Shown: positions 12,089-23,940 of the stretch, one piece after another
How the letters are laid out: each line of letters opens with the position of its first letter
How positions within the stretch are numbered: position 1 is the first letter of the stretch
Assembly: GCA_009760855.2 (NCBI GenBank)
Contig: WPIO01000161.1
Coordinates: 415,001-479,000 of the forward strand
Direction: 5' to 3'
Length of the DNA: 64,000 nt
Origin: Cristatella mucedo
Taxonomy: Eukaryota; Bryozoa; Phylactolaemata; Cristatellidae
Notes under the pieces: generated by a model
Databases searched by the model: none
Seen by the model: only the letters and a program-made list of their open reading frames with translations
What the model was told of the DNA's origin: nothing
Position numbers and translations under genes: made by a program

Positions 12089-12988
12089 TTAGTGCAAAAT
12101 GACGCCGCCGCCGGCGGCAGCGTAGCGTCGGCGACGCTGCCGCCGGCTGCAGCGGCGGCAGTGCGGCGCCAGCAGCTCCGCCGCGCGCTCGCGATAGCTC
12201 TTGCCGGCGAGGCAGTAGATCCAAAAGTTCATCGAATTGTTGGCGAACTGCATGACGGTCGCCAGCGCATCCAGCATGCGCACCGTCGCCTGGCGGCGCG
12301 AGTAGATGCTCACGCGATCCGGCGACTCGAACGCCGCGTGCACGAAGTGCGGCAGCGTGGCGACGAAGAAGAACAGCGTCACCGGCAGCAGCATCCGGGT
12401 CTTGCCGCCGCCGCCGCCCCCGACGGCGCCGTGCTTGCGCATCACCGCGCTGATGCGGTTGCTCACGCTGAACGAGGTGACGCTGATCTCAGGGCCGCCA
12501 TCGCCGCCGAGCATCGACGCCGAGCTGCCGACGGGCCGCATGAAGGTCTGCTTGCGGCGACGCCGCAGCTGCGCGACGATGAGCGCGTTCATGACGAGCA
12601 TGGCGAGACACGGCAGGATGCTGTAGAAGAGCATGGACAGCCAGACGTGGTGACGCGTCCAGTAGACGGCGGCCGACGGCGTGGCGTGGCCGCACTGCCT
12701 GATCAGTGAGCCGTCCGGACCGACCTCGGCGTCCAGCGACCAGAACACGTGCGAGTTCCAGGCGAACGTGACGGCGACGACGGACCCGATGACGAGCCGC
12801 GTGCGCCTCGTGCTGCGGTAGTAGTGCGCCTTGGTCGGAAAGCACGTGGACACGAAGCGCTCGCTCGTGACGGCCACCAGGAGCCACGACGACGCGTCGA
12901 GGCTGCCGAAGCGCAGCAGACGCTGAAAGCGGCACAGCCACTTGTCGACCTGCCGGATGTCGATCTGGAAGAAGTACGACTCGCTGTT
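12089..12988 (-). CDS. Class A GPCR paralog 1, exon 2 (TM3-TM7)
   Basis: Codes for 299 residues and a TAA stop. It starts with extracellular loop 1/TM3: WLCRF (the disulfide Cys) and [13 protein letters not shown], where SERF replaces the usual DRY. It continues with TM4 ([12 protein letters not shown]), a loop-2 cysteine (IRQCG), TM5 with proline ([17 protein letters not shown]), a Gly/Ser-rich third loop, TM6 ([17 protein letters not shown]) and TM7 ([17 protein letters not shown], with an NFWIY form of NPxxY). The C-tail is basic and Gly/Ala-rich. It resembles invertebrate peptide receptors; the ligand is unknown. It pairs with exon 1 at 14678-15151. At the acceptor position used in paralog 2 (CCAG before AAC), this copy reads TCCT, so the border may be nine bases upstream (AAG, to 12997) or the gene may be impaired. 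Confidence 0.88.
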   Translation of the reverse strand, partial: NSESYFFQIDIRQVDKWLCRFQRLLRFGSLDASSWLLVAVTSERFVSTCFPTKAHYYRSTRRTRLVIGSVVAVTFAWNSHVFWSLDAEVGPDGSLIRQCGHATPSAAVYWTRHHVWLSMLFYSILPCLAMLVMNALIVAQLRRRRKQTFMRPVGSSASMLGGDGGPEISVTSFSVSNRISAVMRKHGAVGGGGGGKTRMLLPVTLFFFVATLPHFVHAAFESPDRVSIYSRRQATVRMLDALATVMQFANNSMNFWIYCLAGKSYRERAAELLAPHCRRCSRRQRRRRYAAAGGGVILH

Positions 12989-13779
12989 AGGAAGCGGCTT
13001 GCTTCGACCGTCCGACGACGCCCGGCGGGCGAGCGAAGTGGCAGTTCGGCGGCGATGTTCACAGTGGTTCGAGGCGCAAGTGAGGGTTCGAGTCGCCGAA
13101 AGTTCTCACACGTCGACGCTCGACGTTACGACTTCGTAAGCGCCACCGTAATGCGACTGGACCGCCTGCGGAAGTTACGCCTACCCGAGTCCGGCGTGTC
13201 GCCGCGTGCCGCCGGCGGCAGTCTGGGCCCCTAGGGGCGGATTTTCGGTTTCGAGCAGCGCTCCGCGCAGTGTGCGCCGTGCGAGCGTTGAACTGCTGCC
13301 GTCTTATGCGGACGTCGCATTGCTCCAAATTTCCAGGCTGCGGGAGAGGCAGGGCGGCCGCCGCCGCGCGTGGCGCCCCGCCCGCCCACCGCCACCCCTC
13401 CGCGTCTCGCGGTGGTTCCGCGGACCCTGGCTCGCTCGAGGACCCGAAGGAACCGAGGCTGGCGTCCGGCCGCGGGCAAATCTTCGGTCGCGCCTGGAGC
13501 GCGCGGGACGGGGCGAAGGAGCGATCGAGCAGCGTGCCAGACAGCCGACAGACGACCTTAGACGCTCGAAGTTGCCACTCGATAGCTCGTGGCAGCGACC
13601 GGCGCCCGCCGCAGCCGCCGGCTAGCGACCGATTTAAGCGCTCAAGGCCGAGGCCAGTCGTCTTCCAAACGACCGCCGTCAGCTAACCCTACCCGGCGAG
13701 CTTCGTTTCCGTGCGGCTCGTAGCGTCGCCTTTTGCAGACACACGCAATAAGAGAGAAAACGCAGCCGATCGCACAGCC

Positions 13780-13960
13780 TCATTTGTATGGCCGCAGAGA
13801 GGAGCCGCGATCGCCGCCGATCGCCGCCGCTTGCAGTGGGCAATAAAGGATCGCCCGCAGCAGGACGCGAACCTGCGACCACCCGGATGTAATTCATTCA
13901 TTTATATCGTGAAGAGCGATCGCCTTACCCACTGGCGACCACTCCTAACCTTTCTCGAAA
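13780..13960 (-). mobile_element. SINE family II, reversed, diverged
   Basis: Shares TTGCAGTGGGCAATAAAGGA and the GAACCTGCGACCAC B-box block (reverse orientation) with the copies at 37.2 and 43.64 kb. CATTTGTATGGCCGC corresponds to the reversed tail. Confidence 0.65.
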
Positions 13961-14363
13961 GACGAGCGCAAGTGGCTCCAGGTGGCCTGGCGTCGGCGCG
14001 CTAATTAGTCAGTTGGGCGCCGGCGCGAGGGTCGACGCATCGCGGGGCAGCGGCGGCGGTCGCCCTCCCGCCGCCCGTCGCGCGCGCCGGCGCCGAGCGC
14101 TGCGATCTGTCGATTTGACCCAATTCGTTTTGGTCAAGGTAGTTTATCGATGGCCTCGCTGGTATTCTTGGTCGCTGCTCAAATCGCCCTAGCGGCGCCC
14201 GCACCGGCGGCCGTCCCCGCCCCTCCCGCCTGCCCTCATGCCCTGTCTGCGCGGCCTCCGGTGACCCGAGGACTTATCGATAACGATTCAGGCCCTTCGA
14301 CGCCGATCGCCTACTGCCATTCGGCGGCGCAGACAGCTCAGTCTGCTTCGCTCCTTTGGACGT

Positions 14364-14424
14364 GTCTCTGTCTCTCTCTGTCTCTCTCTCTGTCTCTCTC
14401 TCTGTCTCTCTCTGTCTCTCTCTC

Positions 14425-14493
<69 letters not shown>

Positions 14494-14561
14494 CTCTGTC
14501 TCTCTCTCTGTCTCTCTCTCTGTCTCTCTCTGTCTCTCTCTGTCTCTCTGTGTCTCTCTCG
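14364..14561. repeat. (CT)n microsatellite with CTGT interruptions
   Basis: About 200 bases of CT with regular TGTCTCTCTC spacing at both ends. It is purine (GA) on the sense strand of the GPCR and begins about 115 bases after the exon 1 donor. Confidence 0.96.
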
Positions 14562-14677
14562 CAGATCCTCCATCCTTCGCTGACAGAGCGCGCTGCTCGC
14601 GATGCCTGCTATCGCGCCGCCGCGCTCGCTCCGCGGCGCGGCGGCGACTCGTGCGAGCGCGAGCCACGAGCGCTTAC

Positions 14678-15151
14678 CAGCCAGAGGCCGCGGATGAGCT
14701 GTCGCGGCACGCCGACCCAGAGAGTCAGCGCGTCGAAGGCGGCGATCGCAGCGATGTACATGGGAAACGCCTTCCGCCGAGCCGCGCCCGTCGACGTCAG
14801 CAGCCAGATGCAGAGCGCGTTGCCGACGGAGCCGAGCAGCAGCAGTGGCGGCCCGAGCACGACCGGGATCCAGCGCGCCGCCGCGCACTCGGCGTGCTCG
14901 AGCGAGCAGCGCAGCACCGCCACGTCCACTCCCGACGCGTAGGGCACCGCGTAGGTGACGTTGAGCAGTTCCGCAGCCGCTGCCGCGCCGGCCGCGATCG
15001 TCGACGGCGGTGGCAGCAGCGTCTCGGCCAGCGTGGCGGGGGCGGTGGCTTCGTGAGTCCTGCCGACGATAGTCGACGTCAGCCCAGCGCCGCTCGTCGC
15101 CGCCGCCGCCGCGCTAGCGGTGGCGTTCTCGTATATATAGTAGTGACCCAT
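14678..15151 (-). CDS. Class A GPCR paralog 1, exon 1 (N-terminus to TM2)
   Basis: 158 codons from ATG at 15151 to the donor CTG|GTAAGC. The extracellular N-terminus is Ala/Thr/Ser-rich with two glycosylation sequons (ENAT, LNVT). TM1 has the GSVGNALCIWLL block with the conserved Asn. TM2 is FPMYIAAIAAFDALTLWVGV with the conserved Asp, followed by RQLIRGLWL at loop 1. It ends in phase 0, matching exon 2. The equivalent exon of paralog 2 is almost identical from LLPPPSTIAA onward; this copy has a longer N-terminus (158 against 141 codons). Confidence 0.88.
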
Positions 15152-18100
15152 GCTGGACCGCCGGTGTCGCCGCCGACGCGGCCGCGAAGCGGCAGCGACG
15201 GCGGGGTCTTGTCTCTCGAAGTTCCCGAGCGGCGCGGTGCCGTCAGGCCTGCGATGGACGAGCCGCCGCCGCCACCACTGTCGCTCCGCTCTCTAGAGAC
15301 GCGCTGCATGCGAGCGGCGAGCGGCGCGCGCGGATCGACGGCAGCTCGAGCCGGCGTCCGATGCGGCGAGCTGACGCTAGCACCGCACCGCTCGGCCTCC
15401 GGGCCAGAGCGCCCAGAGGGCGTCGCGCGCTACCGAGGAATTCCGGCGAAATCGTGCCGCGGGAGGCAAATAGGAACTGGACGAAGCCGTAATTTCCGAG
15501 AGAAGGGAGGTAGGGGGACGGTGCGAGCAGCCAGTAACCCGAGCTCCGCTCTCCCCACTCGTACCCCCGACGTCAGAGAGCTCTCCCGCTGCGGTGGGGG
15601 CGCGCGTGCGGACGCGTTCCGCGTCGCCGCCAGTCGCGCCGCTCACGCGAGACTCCCGCACGGCAGAAGAGGTCTCGCGCGCGCGCCGCCACTAACCGCT
15701 TTGCCTTCGCCGTCCCGCCGCTGTCTTCCGGCTGCGGGCGCTCGCGGGTCACTCAAGGTCAGGCCCGCGCCGAGCGACTCGCTCGGTGCGGCGCACCGGC
15801 TGTCAGTCTAGAAGCGGGCTGACGGCGGCCGCAATCCGGGGCTGGTCGTCGTCGTCGTCGGCGCACGCATTCGCTCGCGAGCAGCGCACAGCGCACCGCC
15901 GCGGCTCTCTGCGTCGGTCGACAGGGCGCCGCGTAGGCTCAGCTAGCCGCGAAGTGTACGTCGCCGGAGGCTGCGGCAGCTAGTTACGCCCACCCGCGGC
16001 CGGCTAATCGCGCGGCTCGGTGCTGATCAGCTGACTCGCCGCGGACGGCGGCGAGCGGCCGCAGCCGCAGCGACCGCGGCGTCATAAGGACTGGCGCGGC
16101 GAAAGGGCCATCGCCTCAGACGGTCGGGCGTCGCTGCAAACGCGACGTTCAATCTGTTTTCTGCTTGGGTCAGGTGTCCCGCATCGCTGGGACCTCTGGC
16201 AAACACCGGCGCGCCTCGCTCGCTTCTTCCAATTTTCGCCGCACGCACCGCTCTCGGCCTCGGTAAGGTGGGTCCCACCCGCCGGCCGTCGAGGCGGTCG
16301 CCGCGGCTGTCACGTGACGACGCTGGAATCAGCGCGCGCGCTCGAATGGCGATCTTCCGACGTCCGACTGCCCAGCTTTCGCAAAGCTTAGCCAAGTATC
16401 CGGTGTTGCGATCTCCAGCCCGGCTGCTGCCACGGGAACTTCGTCCGAAGGCAGGCCTGCCGGTCTCACACTCGGGTGGAGGCGCGGCAGACGACGCCAT
16501 TCCGTACCGCCGTTCACTTCCGTCGCGGCGAGCAATAGCCCAGACGCCGAGCGGTCTGCGGTTCGGATTGCGAGCCCCCGATCTTCCGCGCTGCAGGTAA
16601 TTTGACGCCGCGCCGGCTGATTGACCCGCAATAGTTCGTCTGAGGAATTTTGAGCGAACGAGCGTGCTCGGAAGACGTTTGAAAAAATGCGGGCGCGCGC
16701 GGCGCCATCGTAGGGCGCGTGTGCGGCGAGCGACGCCGCGCCGCTCGCGTTCCGTCGCGTGTCCAGCGAACTCCGCTAGAAGCTGCCGGAAACTGGAGTC
16801 GACCGCCCGCTTCAGGAGACGCTCCCCCGAAGAGAACGTCGTCTCGAATCTGCTCGGAAGATTGTCGGCGATGTGGATGGACTCCGCCTAAAGATGAATC
16901 GGAAACGCTAGCGTCGCCAGGTGGCGCTGCGATTTCCGCCGGCAGGTGGGCGCCCGGAAAATCTAGCGAGAGCGTGCGCAGCAGCGGTCGCCGGCATTCC
17001 CGAGCGCTGTTGCCGTACTGCGTCTGCGTGGGTGCAGGTAGAGAGCGCCACGCGACGCAGCCTGGGCTGCCGCACAAGCGCTGCGGCCACGCGGCGCAAA
17101 CGTTGCCGTCAAGCGGCGCCGTTGGCCGCCGCCGAGCAGCGCCGGCGCCGTCTGGCGCACGCAGTGCTGCGACATCCATCGGCGTAGCTTCGACGCTGCT
17201 GACTCGGCAGACGATCAGCGCGCTCATGAAGTGAAAGTAGCAAGAATGAAATGACAGCGAAGGCGGACGGCGCTGGCCTAGCTACACAAAGCGGCGTCTG
17301 CTGCGCCGCGTGCCGTCTGCAGTGCCGTCTGCAGCGCGCATGCCGTCTCGTCAAGTTGATCCGACTACTAAACGCAGCGTTTCTACTTTACAGTCAGTTC
17401 GTTTTAACGGGGCTCGAAAGGAGGCTCAAAAGAAGAAATAGCCCTTTGCCTCACCAGTGGGGGAAGGTAGCAGCGTGTCAATCGCGACGCGCTTACGTCT
17501 TTAAGAAAAACTCCAGTCCAACTGAATCAGCCGCTGCATGCCACGCCGTCGCATGGCGACTGCGCCGAAAGCGTGCCTTCGTAAAGTAAGGCGGTTTATA
17601 TATACCTTCATCTTGGCGTATTTTGTCTCGGATATGAGTGGAAAAAGTAACACGTCTCGCTGGCATTGCGAATCGAAACCACGACCCAGCGAAATAAGCG
17701 GGACCTTCGCCTTCGCCAGTCATGCTTCGCTCAAAACAAAATTCGCTATCTCCCATTTCTTTGGGTAGATGGGGATTGGTGGTGGGGCTGTCGCTGCGAA
17801 CAACTGGTATCGGCAACTTGAGAGACGCGGCGACGTGTGTAGCGGCAGCACTGCGGCGGGCTCAGGTTGAGACTGAGTGCCTGAGGAAATAGCCGGTTAC
17901 TAAATGACTACCGGTTGACGTCATGTCCCAGGGCTGAAAGTGCAGCTACAATCTATGGCGGCATCATTACATTTGGTCTCGAGCGGATACTGCTGGCCAA
18001 ATCTTTGAAGGGGAAATATTCAAGGGAGGGCGTATCTTTAATCGGCCGAGTTTGAACGGATCAATGAATCGAAGAATAGATCAACGACTTGCTTTTCTAT

Positions 18101-18334
18101 AGATTTATCGGAGGCGCATCTTGCGTTTCAATGAGTTTATTATTAAACATCAAATAAATTCAAGATGTTTTCAAGAAGTGTGTCAAATGTTTAAATAAGT
18201 GAATTGATATAGGATTAATATGTTTACATTTTATGAATAATACAATAATGATAAATTAAATCATGTTAAAATGATAACATAACATAATACAACGTTACAA
18301 TTGAATTTAATCCTAAAATATAATTAGAAAATAT
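15152..18334. other. CpG-rich region upstream of GPCR paralog 1
   Basis: 15.15-17.4 kb is very GC/CpG-rich and open in many frames, as expected of an upstream CpG island; no protein family is recognised. It probably contains the promoter and 5' UTR of the minus-strand GPCR, but no TATA box was singled out. GC drops after about 17.9 kb. Confidence 0.5.
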
Positions 18335-18478
18335 AATTCATTTGTGTAGCGTCCCAAGAGAACTTAATCTCTACACAGGCGCTCCACAAATGCCTCAGTG
18401 CTCGAGCCTACGACCTCAGCCTGACCTTAGTTGGGGCCAGCGCCTTAACCGCTGGACCAAACTAGCTCGGCAACGCGA
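18335..18478 (-). mobile_element. tRNA-derived SINE, family I, reversed
   Basis: Read on the minus strand: a tRNA-like head with TTTGGTCCAGCGGTTAAGGC (box A region) and GGTCGTAGGCTCGAGC (box B region). The tail GAGCGCCTGTGTAGAGATTA continues into AGTTCTCTTGGGACGCTACA. This tail is the same hairpin that ends LINE family A. Confidence 0.85.
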
Positions 18479-21400
18479 TAATATCGCCGCAGAGCGGACG
18501 CACGGCGTTCTCTTGCCTGTTCGGTGCGCCACGATTAGGACGCGATTCGAGCCGAGGCAACGCTGGGCGCGCTAGCTTTACCGTCGGCTCGGCGCAGAAG
18601 CCGATAATATAGCGTGTATAACAGTAAACAATATATAATATTGATGTAAGATATTTAAAAATAAATTCACCAAGTACTCTTGAATCTTCATTCATCGCTG
18701 TTGCTCACTACACGCCCGCTGCCAGAGTGGCGTACGACGCGGCTTTAGCTGAAAATGTTTTTGCATTCATTCCGCGTGCTACTCCGTCTGCTGCTGCCGC
18801 CGAAATCAGTTTTGCTGCTCACGCACCGTGGCCTTTTTGCCTCCTTCTCTTTCTATTTTGCATCTTATCTTTCTCCGAAGGGTGATGCGAACTCTTTCAC
18901 CACAAATTTTGCATCGAAAATCACATGCGAAAAAAACGCGTGCGGTAGAAAGCCGCACGCCCACGCACAACGGAATCGTTCTGGTCGAGCTATGCGCAAG
19001 AACGCGTCTCTGACTTCTAAGGGCGAGTGGGACGCACTCGCACGAACGTTTCTGCCGCTAGGGAGCCAGACCAGCTGTCGTGGTCCTTCGTACTGGAATC
19101 GCGGCGCCACCCACGCCAACATCTCCAGCGCCTCCAGCCCAGCAGCTGTCTGTCCAGGACGTCTGCAATTGTCTGTCTCAAAACGGGGAATTTTGGTCAC
19201 CTGAAACTGAAAGCAGCGAAAAAAATTGTAAGGAAAAAATTCAGGAAAAAATGTTGGCTCGACTGGACACACCTCGGCAGCGGCTTTTTTCGGGAGGCAA
19301 CTTATGCCCCACAACAGCGAGTCCACTTTCGCCGACTTTGGCACTACTGGGCTAGGCTGGGGGCCAGTCGCGGCCGCTCGCTCCCGTGCGTGGCCTCCTG
19401 CGATTTACGACGAGAAGCCGCGTCGTCAGCCGCACGGTCTTCTGCGGCATGTGGTTGTTCACCAGGCAAGTGTAGCAGAACAATTTTCAGCAACAGCGAG
19501 GTGGCGAGTTTCGCGGAAGCGGCGCCAGCTGCGAGCGGTGTGGACGAATTCAGACCGCTGCTGCTGCTGCGTGCGCACACTCTGGCGGTGGTCTTTCGAA
19601 AAGCGGACGCCGCAGCCGCCTCCGGCTGCACATCCAACGCAGCAGATACCCGATCTCTGAAAGGAAGCAATTGCTGCAGCTACACCAGCGAGCGGAAAGA
19701 GGTAAAGCCAAAGCTGGCTGGTGGGTCCCCTAATCGGACGGACGCCCTGACGAATTCCTAGCAGATTTGTTGGAGCCAGCGGCGGGATGGCCTTACTCCC
19801 TGCAGGAGCAGCCGAAATAAAAGCCCCTATTCCCGCCTGTGCAATCGCTGCCGCCAGTAACCAGTGATGCGCCTAGCTTATATTTTTTTGACACCTCCTT
19901 ACTCCGTCCCTCCCGGAGAGCTCAACCGTTGCAAGCTTGAGCGCTTGCTGGATTACACGGTCGCTTCGTCTTTCCGCCTTTCCGCTGCTTCGCACGAGCA
20001 GGAAAAGTCCCGTCGTCGTTTCTCGCTTTGGGTGGCCACATCCTCAATGCCTAAGTTCGGCGATCGGTCACTCGCTGGGAGGCGGGCGGGCTCGCGAGGA
20101 TTTACTGCAGGTCAATTTTCGCCGGCGGGCACGCAAGGTGATGCAATAGCAGGTTGTCTCTGCGGAGTTAACCGCACGGTGCCGAGGCCGTGCCGGCATC
20201 TGCCATGCGGACGAAGACCTAGTAAGGTTGCTAGCATCAGAATTGGAGCACGACCATGGGCAAGATTTAGAACGTCGTCTGGCGCTAAGCACCCGTTGGA
20301 GCATCCTTTGGTAGGGAACACGTAGTCCTTCGTTTTATATACTGTATATATTTTGTATCTATTTTATTTAGTCCATTTATTTACATTATAATATATATTA
20401 CGTCCTAATTTAATGTATTTATTTAATACACCCATATTTATTGATATTATTTTACGATGTCATTTTTTGAAATAAAAATCATATTTATGTTCATATTTTA
20501 ATTTAAATTATTTAAGCAGTGCTTCTTTGAGGGAGAAAGATAGTATATTCTGCGAGTGTTTCGGACATCTTGGTAAGCGATTGCGTAGCTAATCCTGATC
20601 GACGTATCGCACCGTACTCATGTCCACCTCTGCTAAAACGCACCTATTTATTACAGCATGTGTAAATTGTGGTGAGTCTTTTGTGATTTTCTCTCGTGTG
20701 CATGCACCTGCTTACACTGTGGCTGCTGCTTGCAGACGTTACCATCAATCATTCGGTAATGCTTCTGTACAGCATGTGTAAAGTGCCTAGAAATGGATTC
20801 AGTTCACCGATGATGCACAATACAAATATATTAGTATTCTCATCATTATCTTCAAGTAAGCATAGATAGCAAGCAAGCAGAGGCGAACATCTCTGCCTGA
20901 TAGGTGAGCCGCGATGGCACGTTAAGCTGCTTCGCTACGTCGGGGCTGGCCCAGGTGCTGTACTCTACTACCGAGCGGGAGCCTCGCATTATGGTGGCGC
21001 CGCCCAGGTAGCGTTGCAGATGAGGCGATGCCTGGCGGGAAGCGTTGGAAAGTTTGGGGAGAAATAAGTTAATAACGTAAGAAGGCATGGTAATAAGGCT
21101 GTCGGCTAGTGGCTCTAACTCTCACTAGAAGCCGCAGGCCGAAAATTATCGTTCCATCTTCCGCAAACGGCCACTTTCAACACGTCTCGGGCTCGATCGC
21201 AAGTTGCGATACCGCGAGAATTGCTAGGTTTCCATGCCACGCCCCGGCATGGAATTCTAGAAATTCTCACGGTAACCAGCCCGGCCGAATCGCACAGTTG
21301 CGGCCGATTGCAGTACTTTGGAAGCTGGAACCCCCAAGTGCCACGTTAGCACCTTGAACTACTCGTTCGTGGTTAGCGTCGCTTGACCGGCAAAATCCTG

Positions 21401-22620
21401 CTGCTAGCATGAGTTTAACCCGAGAACTTACTGTCCAAAAACTAAGAAACTAGTTTCGAGCGTCGATAAAGCCGCAGCACCAGCTAACCAATAGCGAGGC
21501 AAGTGTTGGAGGCTAACCAGTAGCGAGGCTGGAGTCTAAGGTTAACCAATAGTAAGGCTTTGGACTGCTGTCAATGGTAATCCAGCAGGAGGAGATAATC
21601 CAACAGGAGGACTAAACCGTTCGATCGGTCTCGTGAGAAAAAAGCTATCCTCCGGCCGTGGGTGCAAACGTTAACGTGTCTGCGACTGCAGCTGCTCGCC
21701 TGCCATAGTAGTGCATTTGGCGTTACCAATAAGGCTCCGTATTTCAGTAAGATTATGAGTCAGTGCGGAAAACGTGGGGGAACTCCTCAATGGCTGCAAG
21801 TTGTGCTGCTGGTGCCATGTTGCTAATCAGAAATACACGCTCGATGGCAGGGCCGCAGCAACAGCGAGCCCTGGTTTCGGCGCTCGCTATTCATTTGTCG
21901 TCTGGATGCAAAAGTTCAAGTAAAGTTGTTTCTGCGAAAGCGAAGCCGTTCCAGGCTCAGCAGCTGTACATTAATGGAGTGCCCACCCTTCGCTGAACTA
22001 CTGGTAATAAGATCACCACACGCTCTAATACCGGCAGTCCGTTTAAAAAGTGTTGCTGAGGAACTAAGGTGCGGTTTAGTTAGTCCTGAGTAAAATTTGC
22101 TTCGATCAGAGGACTCATTTTTCAAACTTGCGGAGTGAGAATCTGTTGAAACATTACTGACAAAGACGAATCCGTGCTAGTAATCGACGTTTACTGTTCG
22201 CTTTGGCGTTTTGTCAAAAGAGTTTACAATAAATGCAATCGGAGTTTTGTCTGCTCGCCAAGGTGTTTGCAGGTGCCCCAAGTGCCGCAACGACAGTTTT
22301 TTCAGGGGGCCAATCTTTGATCTTTTGTAGGTGAAACCAAAAATCGCCGGAAATATGACATCACGACGCCTGCTCACCTCCCGCACAGCTTAGCGAGACG
22401 AAAACAGACGCGCTTCCTCCCAAATGAGCTCGATTTGCTTGAAAAAATTGATCATCTGGGTACCGCAAGCCTTGATTGGCAGCTTTCCAGCATTAGCTAT
22501 GGTTGTGAGGTGGCAATAAGAGTAATTACAATAAGTATTATTGTTGCAATTTTAATAGAATAATAGTTATAATAATTATTATTAGTGGCAGTGCTTTCGT
22601 GCAGAAAATAAATGAGTATT
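18479..22620. other. No recognised gene; moderate to AT-rich
   Basis: Open frames at 18.7-20.3 kb (up to 244 codons) show no domains and overlap one another on both strands. 20330-20520 is strongly AT-rich. A diverged LINE A tail lies at 20755-20850. 21480-21565 has three imperfect copies of an about 30-bp unit with AACCAATAG. Confidence 0.5.
20755..20850 (+). mobile_element. Diverged LINE A tail
   Basis: GTGTAAAGTGCCTAGAAATG followed by GATTCAGTTCACCGATGATG and an AT-rich end. It aligns to the LINE A hairpin with several changes. Confidence 0.55.
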
Positions 22621-22760
22621 ATTCATTTGTATTGCTTCTTAAGAGAACTTAGTATCTTTCCGAGTGCTTCAAATGCATAATATCGCAGGGCTCGAGCGGA
22701 CGACTTCGGTCGTCAGCGGCGAGCACCTTGACCTTGGTCATGAAAGGCGTACAAATTAAC
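22621..22760 (-). mobile_element. SINE family I, reversed, diverged
   Basis: Begins ATTCATTTGTATTGCTTCTT and has AGAGAACTTAGTATCTTTCC (reversed hairpin). GGGCTCGAGCGGACGACTTC is the reversed B-box. Confidence 0.75.
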
Positions 22761-23600
22761 CCCACCCCAAGCCATACATATGCAGCGTTATTTCGTACTA
22801 TGGTAGCGTTGAGATGCTGCAGCTGAATGGTTGGGATCGCTGCTACAGTTAATATCAGTGGGCTTATTTACGCCATTTCTAGCGACCCATACGGCGGATT
22901 CATTTACAGTATGTCGCTCCGTAGGTTTCGTGACTACACTCCGCCACCAAAAGATGAACTTTGGACTCGGAAATTCTGAGCTCAAAGGCTTAAAACATAT
23001 AAATCCATTTAATGCTTTTTGTTTGAGGTCATTGGAAGTTTAAACACTATTTAGAACAACAGTTCCAGTATAATCGTCTTGAATAAATCTGACGTTAAGG
23101 CAAATTTGTATATCCGTAGCTTCAATGTTAAAAATCAGCGGAAAAGAAAATGTCAGGGAAACCATATACCAGCGCCGAAACGCTCACTCCAAATTACAGC
23201 AGCGTTTCTATTCTCTATTCTTTCTCAAAGTCTCTCGACAACAGTTCTTTCGCTCATGTCTGTTCACAAAGGCTCTAGTGTGCTATCATCGCACTGGCTC
23301 TCCTACGATTGAATGTTCTGGCAAAAATGGACGACCTTGGGTGGGCTGAAGTTGTAGCCTATAAACTTATATAATTATGAATTTATCACGAGTCAGTCAG
23401 TATATTCATCTGAGATTCCGTAAACATAAGTCACCGTCTTGAAATTTACGGCGTACCCTTATGATTTTTATAGGACTACTACTGTGGTACAGCTATGACA
23501 ACTTTAATGTAAAAGTTTCAGGAGAAAAAGTTTACTCATTTGAGCAAGTACCAAAACCATGCACCCTCGTATTTAAAATTAAACATTAGATGTGAATAAA
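22761..23600. other. AT-rich sequence without recognised gene
   Basis: Only short open frames without domains. Nothing else supported. Confidence 0.5.
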
Positions 23601-23735
23601 TTTAATTAATTTGTGTAGCAATTAAATAACTTAATCTCTATCCGAGCACATTATATATGCGGCATGAATCGAGCACACTACCTTGGTCATTAAAGGCGAG
23701 CATCTTACTCCTTGGCCATCAAACCAGGGCTGCAA
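23601..23735 (-). mobile_element. SINE family I, reversed, diverged
   Basis: AATTTGTGTAGCAATTAAAT then AACTTAATCTCTATCCGAGC (reversed hairpin), followed by the reversed tRNA-like part with TTGGTCATTAAAGGCGAGC. Confidence 0.7.
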
Positions 23736-23940
23736 CATTAAGGTGTGCATTGAACAACAACAAATAGGGATGAGCAAGCTTTCGATCAGCCGGTTATGTA
23801 AACGCTCTGGAGATTACCTCTTAGTGTAATGAATAGAAATAAAGTTCCTAACCACGACAATCAGTCTTGGCGATGGTCAGCCGTGCGATGAGTAGCCTTG
23901 CATGCATGGAGTACACTTATATGCATAGTATTGGGTGTGG

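Larger units (their letters stand above)
12989..14677 (-). other. Intron of GPCR paralog 1
   Basis: About 1.7 kb between the GTAAGC donor (14677-14672) and exon 2. It holds a SINE II copy near 13.8 kb and a CT microsatellite at 14364-14561. Open frames in both directions reflect high GC content and show no recognised domains. Confidence 0.75.

Noticed and set aside
18335-18478. tRNA gene
   Set aside because: A and B box-like blocks are present, but no cloverleaf with acceptor stem closes. The unit is repeated with a LINE-like tail, so it is a SINE head. The same holds for the other copies.
19027-19761. 244-codon anonymous frame
   Set aside because: No domain, no splice context, overlapped by other equally long frames on both strands.
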